Assembly (NCBI RefSeq): GCF_029227915.1
Contig: NC_079880.1
Location: 1,552,001-1,616,000 of the forward strand
DNA: 64,000 nt
Direction: 5' to 3'
DNA from: Hydractinia symbiolongicarpus
Lineage: Eukaryota > Cnidaria > Hydrozoa > Anthoathecata > Hydractiniidae
Position 1 is the first letter of the stretch, and the number at the start of each line of letters is the position of its first letter. Positions 53,067 to 62,800 of the stretch are shown here, in pieces. Both the position numbers and the translations under genes were made by a program. The notes below the pieces were generated by a model. The model was given only the letters and a program-made list of their open reading frames with translations, was not told the DNA's origin and searched no databases.

Positions 53067-53207
53067 CTTTACTTATTTATTTATTTTTCTTATTTTTTAT
53101 CGCTGTTTGCCTTGTTTTACGTTTTGTTGTCGATTTAAATTAGTTATTTAAATACTATTGTATCTATCGACGTTAAATAAAGAGAAAATCAAAAATCAAA
53201 TCAAAAA
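50641..53207 (+). mobile_element. 5'-truncated non-LTR (LINE) retrotransposon, copy 1
   Basis: A 2,567-bp insertion splits a satellite monomer after CTTTCTTT and the satellite resumes in register with TTTGTATAC. A 3-bp TTT is present on both sides (50,638-50,640 and 53,208-53,210). It could be a very short target-site duplication or only junction ambiguity. The element has no LTRs. It ends with a short 3' UTR of about 140 bp, an AATAAA at 53,176 and an A-rich tail built from ATCAAA-like repeats. It encodes the C-terminal part of an endonuclease and a full reverse transcriptase. The 5' part (5' UTR, ORF1 and the N-terminal endonuclease) is absent, the usual result of incomplete target-primed reverse transcription. 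Protein features fit the Jockey/CR1/L2-like group; the exact clade is not settled. Its base composition is clearly unlike the satellite around it. Confidence 0.93.
53067..53207 (+). other. Retroelement 3' UTR and A-rich tail (copy 1)
   Basis: After the TAA stop come T-rich stretches (TTTATTTATTTATTTTTC), then AATAAA at 53,176-53,181, a plausible poly(A) signal about 25 bases from the end. The end itself is built of AATCAAA-like repeats rather than a pure poly(A) run. The satellite resumes immediately at TTTGTATAC. Confidence 0.75.
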
Positions 53208-56200
53208 TTTGTATACTTTTGACTATACGGGCCGAGTCCGGGATTTACGGGAAATTGCGGGTTTTCGTTTGCCGGCGATTAAACTTCTTTTATTCAGCGT
53301 CTCATCAAAAATGAAAACATTTTTAAAAACTACAAGTCTCATGGGCTTTAGTGGTGAAATAATAATTTAAAAAATCGTTTGGGAAATGAGTTTACTCCCT
53401 GGGTACTTTCTTTGTATACTTTTGACTATACGGGCCGAGTCCGGGATTTACGGGAAATTGCGGGTTCTCGTTTGCCGGCGATTAAACTTCTTTTATTCAG
53501 CGTCTCATCAAAAATGAAAACATTTTAAAAAACTACAAGTCTCATGGGCTTTTGTGGTGAAATAATAATTCAAAAAATCGTTTGGGAAATTAGTTTACTC
53601 CCTGGGTACTTTCTTTGTATACTTTTGACTATACGGGCCAAGCCCGGGATTTACGGGAAATCGCAGGTTTTCGTTTGCCGGCGATTAAACCTCTTTCATT
53701 AAGCGTCTCATCAAAAATGAAAACATTTTTGAAAACTACAAGTCTCATGCGTTTTAGTGTTGAAAAAATAAATTAAAAAATCGTTCTGGAAATGAGTTTA
53801 CTCACAGGGTACTTTCTTTGTATACATTCGATTATACGGGCCAAGCCCGGGATTTACGGGAAATCGCGGGTTTTGGTTTTCCGGCGATTAAACCTCTTTC
53901 ATTAAGCGTCTCATCAAAAATGAAAACATTTTTGAAAACTACAAGTCTCATGCGTTTTAGTGGTGAAAAAATAATTTAAAAAATCGTTCGGGAAATGAGT
54001 TTACCCCCTGGGTACTTTCTTTGTATACTTTTGATTATACGGACCGAGTCCGGGGTTTACGGGAAATGGCGGGTTTTCGTTTGCTGGCGATTAAACTTCT
54101 TTTATTCAGCGTCTCATCAAAAATAAAAACATTTTTGAAAACTACAAGTTTCATGCGTTTTAGTGGTGAAAAGATAATTTAAAAAATCGTTTTGGAAATG
54201 AGTTTACTCACAGTGTACTTTCTTTGTTTACATTCGACTATACCGGCCAAGCCCGGGATTTACGGGAAATCGCGGGTTTTCGTTTGCCGGCGATTAAACT
54301 TCATTTATTCAGCGTCTCATCAAAAATGAAAACATTTTTAAAAACTACAAGTCTCATGCGTTTTAGTGGTGAAAAAGTAATTTAAATAATCGTTCGGGAA
54401 ATGAGTTTACTCCCTGGTTACTTTCTTTGTATACTTTTGACTATACGGGCCGAGTACGGGATTTACGGGAAATCGCAGGATTTCGTTTGCCGGCGATTAA
54501 ACTTCTTTTATTCAGCGTCTCATCAAAAATGAAAACATTTTTGAAAACTACAAGTCTCATGCGTTTTAGTGGTGAAAAAATAATTTAAAAAATCGTTAGG
54601 GAAATGAGTTTACTCACTGATTACTTTCCTTGTATACTTTTGACTATACGGGCCGAGACCGGGATTTACGGGAAATTGCGGGTTTTCGTTTGCCGGCGAT
54701 TAAACTTCTTTTATTCAGCGTCTCATCAAAAATGAAAACATTTTTGAAAACTACAAGTCTCATGCGTTTTAGTGGTGAAAAAATAATTTAAAAAATCGTT
54801 AGGGAAATGAGTTTACTCACTGGGTACTTTCCTTGTATACTTTTGACTATACGGGCCGAGACCGGGATTTATGGGAAATTGCGGGTTTTCGTTTGCCGGC
54901 GATTAAACTTCTTTTATTCAGCGTCTCATCAAAAATGAAAACATTTTTAAAAACTACAAGTCTCATGGGCTTTAGTGGTGAAATAATAATTTAAAAAATC
55001 GTTTGGGAAATGAGTTTACTCCCTGGGTACTTTCTTTGTATACTTTTGACTATACGGGCCGAGTCCGGGATTTACGGGAAATTGCGGGTTCTCGTTTGCC
55101 GGCGATTAAACTTCTTTTATTCAGCGTCTCATCAAAAATGAAAACATTTTAAAAAACTACAAGTCTCATGGGCTTTTGTGGTGAAATAATAATTCAAAAA
55201 ATCGTTTGGGAAATTAGTTTACTCCCTGGGTACTTTCTTTGTATACTTTTGACTATACGGGCCAAGCCCGGGATTTACGGGAAATCGCAGGTTTTCGTTT
55301 GCCGGCGATTAAACCTCTTTCATTAAGCGTCTCATCAAAAATGAAAACATTTTTGAAAACTACAAGTCTCATGCGTTTTAGTGTTGAAAAAATAAATTAA
55401 AAAATCGTTCTGGAAATGAGTTTACTCACAGGGTACTTTCTTTGTATACATTCGATTATACGGGCCAAGCCCGGGATTTACGGGAAATCGCGGGTTTTGG
55501 TTTTCCGGCGATTAAACCTCTTTCATTAAGCGTCTCATCAAAAATGAAAACATTTTTGAAAACTACAAGTCTCATGCGTTTTAGTGGTGAAAAAATAATT
55601 TAAAAAATCGTTCGGGAAATGAGTTTACCCCCTGGGTACTTTCTTTGTATACTTTTGATTATACGGACCGAGTCCGGGGTTTACGGGAAATGGCGGGTTT
55701 TCGTTTGCTGGCGATTAAACTTCTTTTATTCAGCGTCTCATCAAAAATAAAAACATTTTTGAAAACTACAAGTTTCATGCGTTTTAGTGGTGAAAAGATA
55801 ATTTAAAAAATCGTTTTGGAAATGAGTTTACTCACAGTGTACTTTCTTTGTTTACATTCGACTATACCGGCCAAGCCCGGGATTTACGGGAAATCGCGGG
55901 TTTTCGTTTGCCGGCGATTAAACTTCATTTATTCAGCGTCTCATCAAAAATGAAAACATTTTTAAAAACTACAAGTCTCATGCGTTTTAGTGGTGAAAAA
56001 GTAATTTAAATAATCGTTCGGGAAATGAGTTTACTCCCTGGTTACTTTCTTTGTATACTTTTGACTATACGGGCCGAGTACGGGATTTACGGGAAATCGC
56101 AGGATTTCGTTTGCCGGCGATTAAACTTCTTTTATTCAGCGTCTCATCAAAAATGAAAACATTTTTGAAAACTACAAGTCTCATGCGTTTTAGTGGTGAA

Positions 56201-56430
56201 AAAATAATTTAAAAAATCGTTAGGGAAATGAGTTTACTCACTGATTACTTTCCTTGTATACTTTTGACTATACGGGCCGAGACCGGGATTTACGGGAAAT
56301 TGCGGGTTTTCGTTTGCCGGCGATTAAACTTCTTTTATTCAGCGTCTCATCAAAAATGAAAACATTTTTAAAAACTACAAGTCTCATGGGCTTTAGTGGT
56401 GAAATAATAATTTAAAAAATCGTTTGGGAA

Positions 56431-58884
56431 ATGAGTTTACTCCCTGGGTACTTTCTTTTAAACATGGAAATAAGTGACACAGATTTCGAAAACTTCATTT
56501 CAACATACGACCTCCATAGACTAATCAAATCACCAACCTGCTTTAAGTCAAGTACTTCGCCTTCTTGCATTGATCACATATTAACAAATCAACCAAATTT
56601 CTTTAAAAATAGTGTAACAATCGAAACTGGCATATCAGATTGGCATTTATTTGTTGGAAGTGTGATGAAAATGAACGTGATTAAAGGCGACCCAATTGTG
56701 AAACACTACAGAAATTACAACAAAATTGACTACTTTGATTTTGAAAGAACATTATCAATGAACTTTTTGAAATTACTTGAGAACAATTACGACTTTAACC
56801 AATTCAATTTATGCATCACGTCTACGCTAAACCATTTTGCACCATTGAAAAAGAAAATACTAAGATTCAATAACGCACCTTTTATCATCAAGGAGCATCG
56901 CAAAGCTATTATGCACAGATCCAAACTTCGTCGCATATATAACAAATCACGATCAAAAGAAAATTGGTCCAACTTCACTAGACAGAGAAACTACTGTGTT
57001 TCCTTATTAGGAAAAACCAGACGTTCGTATTTCAAGGGTTTACGTATGACAAGCATTACTGATAATAAAAAGTTCTGGAAGTCTGTCAAGCCATTGTTTT
57101 CAAACGTTAGTTATAACACCAACAAAATTATGTTAATCGAGAAAGAAAAGATAGTCACCGACGAACAAAAATTATGCAAAATCTTCAATGAATATTACAC
57201 CAACATCACGAAAAATTTACCAATCAAACCAAACGATGATACACATACAGCAACCATTCACGATGCAATCCACTCGTATACTAATCACATCAGTATTTTG
57301 AAAATTCGTGAAAATGTGGGTTATGATGAAAAGTTCTATTTTTCGCTGGTTGAACAGCCTGATGTTCTCAAAGTCATCAAAGACATGGATGCAAAGAAAT
57401 CTTCTGTTAGTGGTGATTTTCCAGTTTTTATGTTGAAAAAGTTTATTCATATCTTTGTTCCTATCCTCACTAATATTATAAATTTTTGTTTACAGTCTAA
57501 TATTTTTCCTGATGATTTAAAACTTGCAGAGGTTATACCTGTTTTTAAGAAGGATGACTGTATTGATAAGGAGAACTATAGACCTGTTAGCTTGCTTCCC
57601 TGTTTATCAAAGGTTTTTGAAAGAATTATTCTTAATCAAATGCACACTTTTATGCATGACAAACTCAACCCTCATCTATCAGGCTTCAGAAAGGGTTATA
57701 ATACACAATATGCTCTCATTCGAATGATTGAACAATGGAAATGCACACTTGATAATAAGGGTGTAGTTGGAGCAGTGCTAATGGACCTTTCAAAAGCTTT
57801 TGATACTATCAACCATGATTTGCTTATTGCAAAGCTGCATGCCTATGGTTTTTCTGAATCTTCTTTATTATTTATTCACTCATACTTGAAAAATCGTTTT
57901 CAGAGAACCAGAATAAATTCTTCTTTTAGCGAATGGCTTCCTCTTCAAGTTGGAGTTCCACAAGGATCAATCTTAGGACCTCCTTTCTTCAATTATTCTA
58001 TAAACGATTTATTCTGGTTCATTATTCAATCATCCCTTTGTAACTTTGCAGATGATAACACCTTATATGCTTGTGAAAATTCATTAGAAGATGTAAAACA
58101 AACACTGCTTACTAATTTGGTCATAGTTAATAATTGGTTTTATGAAAATTACTTAGCAATAAATTTGAAAAAGTATCAATATATTGTATTAGGTCATCAC
58201 GATGAAAGTTTGATATTTAACCATTTGAAAATTGCGTGTAAATCGTCTGTAGTGCTTCTTGGTGTTACGATTGACTCGAGACTAAACTTTCATTCGCATG
58301 TCAAAAACATCTGTAATAAGGCTAGTAGGAAACTCAACGTGCTTCAAAGGATATCTTCCTTTTTGACACCCAAGATGAAGCGTTTTCTCTTCAATTCATT
58401 TATTTTGTCTCAGTTTTCTTACTGTCCCTTAGTATGGATGTTTTGTGGAAAAGTTGCGAATAATCGAATCAATCGTATTCATGAACGTTGTCTAAGAATC
58501 ATACAGGACGATATAAAGGGCAGTTACGATGAACTTTTATCTTTATATAATGTTAAAAATATTCACATCATCAATTTACAGAATTTAATGAAAGAGGTTT
58601 ACAAATTTTTAAATGGATTGTCACCTCTATATATGAACGAGATATTTTCTGTTAGGGAAAACAGGTACAACCTTCGTTGCTTTAATTTGATCAGGCGACC
58701 AACTTGTCGGACAACGTACTATGGCTTAAATACTTTATCAAATATTGCAGGGAAGCTATGGATATCTGTGCCTGACGCTACAAAGAATGCTCCTTCTCTC
58801 GAAGCCTTCCGTAGCTCAATAAAATTTTGGGAAGGTGATGTTTGCACCTGTAAAATATGCATGGATATACCATACATATTTTAA
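56431..58884 (+). CDS. LINE ORF2 fragment: endonuclease C-terminus and reverse transcriptase (copy 2)
   Basis: This 817-codon frame is identical in layout to the copy at 50.6 kb, with residues 1-9 from the satellite. The protein differs at three places: S704 (F in copy 1), Y706 (C in copy 1) and K775 (Q in copy 1). In the segment around 775, related elements, as I remember them, usually read G-K-L-W, so copy 2 probably keeps the ancestral state and copy 1 has drifted. The reverse-transcriptase aspartates D452, D541 and D542 are all present, and there is no stop or frameshift. ORF1 and the N-terminal endonuclease are missing, so the frame is probably a fossil that is too young to have decayed. 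Confidence 0.9.
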   Translation: MSLLPGYFLLNMEISDTDFENFISTYDLHRLIKSPTCFKSSTSPSCIDHILTNQPNFFKNSVTIETGISDWHLFVGSVMKMNVIKGDPIVKHYRNYNKIDYFDFERTLSMNFLKLLENNYDFNQFNLCITSTLNHFAPLKKKILRFNNAPFIIKEHRKAIMHRSKLRRIYNKSRSKENWSNFTRQRNYCVSLLGKTRRSYFKGLRMTSITDNKKFWKSVKPLFSNVSYNTNKIMLIEKEKIVTDEQKLCKIFNEYYTNITKNLPIKPNDDTHTATIHDAIHSYTNHISILKIRENVGYDEKFYFSLVEQPDVLKVIKDMDAKKSSVSGDFPVFMLKKFIHIFVPILTNIINFCLQSNIFPDDLKLAEVIPVFKKDDCIDKENYRPVSLLPCLSKVFERIILNQMHTFMHDKLNPHLSGFRKGYNTQYALIRMIEQWKCTLDNKGVVGAVLMDLSKAFDTINHDLLIAKLHAYGFSESSLLFIHSYLKNRFQRTRINSSFSEWLPLQVGVPQGSILGPPFFNYSINDLFWFIIQSSLCNFADDNTLYACENSLEDVKQTLLTNLVIVNNWFYENYLAINLKKYQYIVLGHHDESLIFNHLKIACKSSVVLLGVTIDSRLNFHSHVKNICNKASRKLNVLQRISSFLTPKMKRFLFNSFILSQFSYCPLVWMFCGKVANNRINRIHERCLRIIQDDIKGSYDELLSLYNVKNIHIINLQNLMKEVYKFLNGLSPLYMNEIFSVRENRYNLRCFNLIRRPTCRTTYYGLNTLSNIAGKLWISVPDATKNAPSLEAFRSSIKFWEGDVCTCKICMDIPYIF

Positions 58885-59025
58885 CTTTACTTATTTATTT
58901 ATTTTTCTTATTTTTTATCGCTGTTTGCCTTGTTTTACGTTTTGTTGTCGATTTAAATTAGTTATTTAAATACTATTGTATCTATCGACGTTAAATAAAG
59001 AGAAAATCAAAAATCAAATCAAAAA
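56459..59025 (+). mobile_element. 5'-truncated non-LTR (LINE) retrotransposon, copy 2
   Basis: This copy lies exactly 5,818 bp downstream of copy 1, with the same 5' truncation base, the same insertion point in the monomer and the same TTT at both junctions (56,456-56,458 and 59,026-59,028). Comparing by eye I found four substitutions: 51,668/57,486 C to T (silent), 52,723/58,541 T to C, 52,729/58,547 G to A, and 52,935/58,753 C to A. Upstream satellite flanks also match, while the downstream flank diverges within a few dozen bases. This is a segmental duplication within the array, not a second insertion. Confidence 0.93.
58885..59025 (+). other. Retroelement 3' UTR and A-rich tail (copy 2)
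   Basis: Same as in copy 1: T-rich stretch, AATAAA at 58,994-58,999 and an AATCAAA-like tail joined directly to satellite TTTGTATAC. I saw no difference from copy 1 in this part. Confidence 0.75.
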
Positions 59026-59059
59026 TTTGTATACTTTTGACTATACGGGCCGAGTCCGG

Positions 59060-59800
59060 GATTTACGGGAAATCGCGGGTTTTCGTTTGCCGGCGATTAA
59101 ACTTCTTTTATTCAGCGTCTCATCAAAAATGAAAACATTTTAAAAAACTACGAGTCTCATGGGCTTTTGTGGTTAAATAATAATTCAAAAAATCGTTTGG
59201 GAAATTAGTTTACTCCCTGGGTACTTTCTTTGTATACTTTTGACTATACGGGCCGAGTCCGCGATTTACGGGAAATCGCAGGTTTTCGTTTGCCGGCGAT
59301 TAAACTTCTTTTATTCAGCGTCTCACCAAAAATGAAAACCTTTTTGAAAACTACAAGTCTCATGCGTTTTAGTGGTGAAAAAATAAATTAAAAAATGGTT
59401 CGGGAAATGAGTTTACTCCCTGGGTACTATCTTTGTATACTTTTGACTATACGGGCCAAGCCCGGGATTTACGGGAAATCTCGGGTTTTCGTTTGCCGGC
59501 GATTAAACCTCTTTCATTAAGCGTCTCATCAAAAATGAAAACATTTTTAAAAACTACAAGTCTCATGCGTTTTAGTGTTGAAAAAATAAATTAAAAAATC
59601 GTTCTGGAAATGAGTTTACTCACAGGGTACTTTCTTTGTATGCATTCGATTATACGGGCCAAGCCCGGGATTTACGGGAAATCGCAGGTTTTGGTTTTCC
59701 GGCGATTAAACCTCTTTCATTAAGCGTCTCATCAAAAATGAAGACATTTTTGAAAACTACAAGTCTCATGCGTTTTAGTGGTGAAAAAAAAATTTAAAAA
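59060..59800 (+). repeat. Satellite block 14: transition monomers after the second retroelement
   Basis: Three to four monomers. The one with GAGTCCGCGATTTACGG at about 59,257 has its only close counterpart near 35,215, together with the preceding AATTCAAAAAATCG monomer and the following GGTACTATC monomer, an offset of about 24.04 kb. The later monomers (GTGTTGAAAAAATAAATT, GGTTTTGGTTTTCC) match block 12. No gene is present. Confidence 0.7.
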
Positions 59801-62800
59801 ATCGTTCCGGAAATGAGTTTACTCCCTGGAAACTTTCTTTGTATACATTCGACTATACGGGCCATGCCCGGGATTTACGGGAAATCGCGGGATTTCGTTT
59901 GCCGGCGATTAAACCTCTTTTATTAAGCGTCTCATCAAAAATGAAAACATTTTTGAAAACTGCAAGTCTCATGCGTTTTAGTGGTGAAAAGGTAATTGAA
60001 AAAACCGTTTCGGAAATGAGTTTACTCACAGGGTACTTTCTTTGTATACATTCGACTATACGGGCCAAGCCCGGGATTTACGGGAAATCGCAGGTTTTCG
60101 TTTGCCGGCGATTATACAACTTTCATTAAGCGTCTCATTAAAAATGAAAACATTTCTGAAAAGTACAAGTCTCATGCGTTTTAGTGGTGAAAATTAATTT
60201 AAAAAATCGTTCGGGAAATGAGTTTACTCCCTGGACACTTTCTTTGTATACTTTTGACTATACGGGCCGAGTCCGGGATTTACGGGAAGTCGCGGGTTTT
60301 CGTTTGCCGGCAATTAAACTTCTTTTATTCAGTGTCTCATTAAAAATGAAAACATTTTTAAAAACTACAAGTCTCATGGGCTTTAGTGGTGAAATAATAA
60401 TTTAAAAAATCGCTCGGGAAATGAGTTTACACCCCGGGTACTTTCTTTGTATACTTTTGACTATACGGGCCGAGTCCGGGATCTACGGGAAATCGCAGGT
60501 TTTCGTTTGCCGGCGATTAAACTTCTTTTATTCAGCGTCTCATCAAAAATGAAAACATTTTTGAAAACTACAAGTCTCATGCGTTTTAGTGGTGAAAAAA
60601 TAATTTAAAAAATCGTTCGGGAAATGAGTTTACTCCCTGGGTACTTTCTTTGTATACTTTTGACTATACGGGCTGAGTCCGGGATTTGCGGGAAGTCGCG
60701 GGTTTTCGTTTGCCGGCGATTAAACTTCTTTTATTCAGCGTCTCATCAAAAATGAAAGTATTTTTAAAAACTACAAGTCTTATGCGTTTTAGTGGTGAAA
60801 AAATAATTTAAAAAATCGTTCTGGAAATGAGTTTACTCCCTGGGTACTATCTTTGTATACTTTTGACTATACGGGCCAAGCCCGGGATTTACGGGAAATC
60901 TCGGGTTTTTGTTAGCCGGCGATTAAACCTCTTTCATTAAGCGTCTCATCAAAAATGAAAACATTTTTGAAAACTACAAGTCTCATGCGTTTTAGTGGTG
61001 AAAATTAATTTAAAATATCGTTTGGGAAATGAGTTTACTCCCTGGGTACTTTCTTTGTATACTTTTGACTATACGGGCCGAGTCCGGGATTTACTGGAAG
61101 ACGCGGGTTTTCGTTTGCCGGCAATTAAACTTCTTTTATTCAGCGTCTCATCAAAAATGAAAACATTTTAAAAAACTACAAGTCTCATGCGTTTTAGTGG
61201 TGAAAAAAAATTTATAAAATCGTTCGGGAAATGAGTTTACTCCCTGGGTACCTTCTTTGTATACTTTTGACTATACGGGACGAGTCCGGGATTTACAGGA
61301 ACTCGCGGATTTTCGTTTGCCGGCGATTAAACTTCTTTTATTCAGCGTCTCATCAAAAATGAAAATATTTTTAAATACTACAAGTCTCATGGGCTTTAGT
61401 GGTAAAATAATAATTTAAAAAATCGTTCGGGAAATGAGTTTACACCCTGGGTACTTTCTTTGTATACTTTTGACTATACGGGCCGAGTCCGGGATTTACG
61501 GGAAATCGCAGGTTTTCGTTTGCCGGCGATTAAACTTCTTTTATTCAGCGTCTCATCAAAAATGAAAATATTTTTAAATACTACAAGTCTCATGGGCTTT
61601 AGTGGTGAAATAATAATTTAAAAAATCGTTCGGGAAATGAGTTTACACCCCGGGTTCTTTCTTTGTATACTTTTGACTATACGGGCCGAGTCCGAGAGTT
61701 ACGGGAAATCGCAGGTTTTCGTTTGCCGGCGATTAAACTTCTTTTATTCAGCGTCTCATCAAAAATGAAAACATTTTTGAAAACTACAAGTCTCATGCGT
61801 TTTAGTGGTGAAAAAAAAATTTAAAAAATCGTTCCGGAAATGAGTTTACTCCCTGGAAACTTTCTTTGTAAACATTCGACTATACGGGCAAATGCCCGGG
61901 ATTTACGGGAAATCGCGGGATTTCGTTTGCCGGCGATTAAACCTCTTTTATTAAGCGTCTCATCAAAAATGAAAACATTTTTGAAAACTGCAAGTCTCAT
62001 GCGTTTTAGTGGTGAAAAGGTAATTGAAAAAATCGTTTCGGAAATGAGTTTACTCACAGGGTACTTTCTTTGTATACATTCGACTATACGGGCCAAGCCC
62101 GGGATTTACGGGAAATCGCAGGTTTTCGTTTGCCGGCGATTATACAACTTTCATTAAGCGTCTCATTAAAAATGAAAACATTTCTGAAAAGTACAAGTCT
62201 CATGCGTTTTAGTGGTGAAAATTAATTTAAAAAATCGTTCGGGAAATGAGTTTACTCCCTGGACACTTTCTTTGTATACTTTTGACTATACGGGCCGAGT
62301 CCGGGATTTACGGGAAGTCGCGGGTTTTCGTTTGCCGGCAATTAAACTTCTTTTATTCAGTGTCTCATTAAAAATGAAAACATTTTTAAAAACTACAAGT
62401 CTCATGGGCTTTAGTGGTGAAATAATAATTTAAAAAATCGCTCGGGAAATGAGTTTACACCCCGGGTACTTTCTTTGTATACTTTTGACTATACGGGCCG
62501 AGTCCGGGATCTACGGGAAATCGCAGGTTTTCGTTTGCCGGCGATTAAACTTCTTTTATTCAGCGTCTCATCAAAAATGAAAACATTTTTGAAAACTACA
62601 AGTCTCATGCGTTTTAGTGGTGAAAAAATAATTTAAAAAATCGTTCGGGAAATGAGTTTACTCCCTGGGTACTTTCTTTGTATACTTTTGACTATACGGG
62701 CTGAGTCCGGGATTTGCGGGAAGTCGCGGGTTTTCGTTTGCCGGCGATTAAACTTCTTTTATTCAGCGTCTCATCAAAAATGAAAGTATTTTTAAAAACT

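Larger units (their letters stand above)
48860..59060 (+). repeat. Satellite block 13: 5,818-bp unit containing the retroelement
   Basis: A block of seven distinctive monomers (m1-m7) occurs three times, at about 49.2-50.56, 53.37-54.7 and 55.0-56.4 kb. Its markers are GGGTTCTCG in m1, AATTCAAAAAATCG in m2, GGTTTTGGTTTTCC in m3, CACAGTGTAC and TTTGTTTACATTCG in m5, CCCTGGTTAC in m6 and CACTGATTAC in m7. The linker monomer between blocks is either plain (GATTTATGGG, near 49.05 and 54.87 kb) or the one split by the retroelement. The complete unit is linker, m1-m7, element monomer, m1-m7, which equals 16 monomers plus 2,570 bp, or 5,818 bp. The second copy breaks off just after the second element, near 59.06 kb. 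Confidence 0.85.

Noticed and set aside
56459-59025. Second retroelement as an independent, site-specific insertion
   Set aside because: Identical truncation and near-identical upstream satellite flanks, in register at 5,818 bp, are far better explained by duplication of one insertion.
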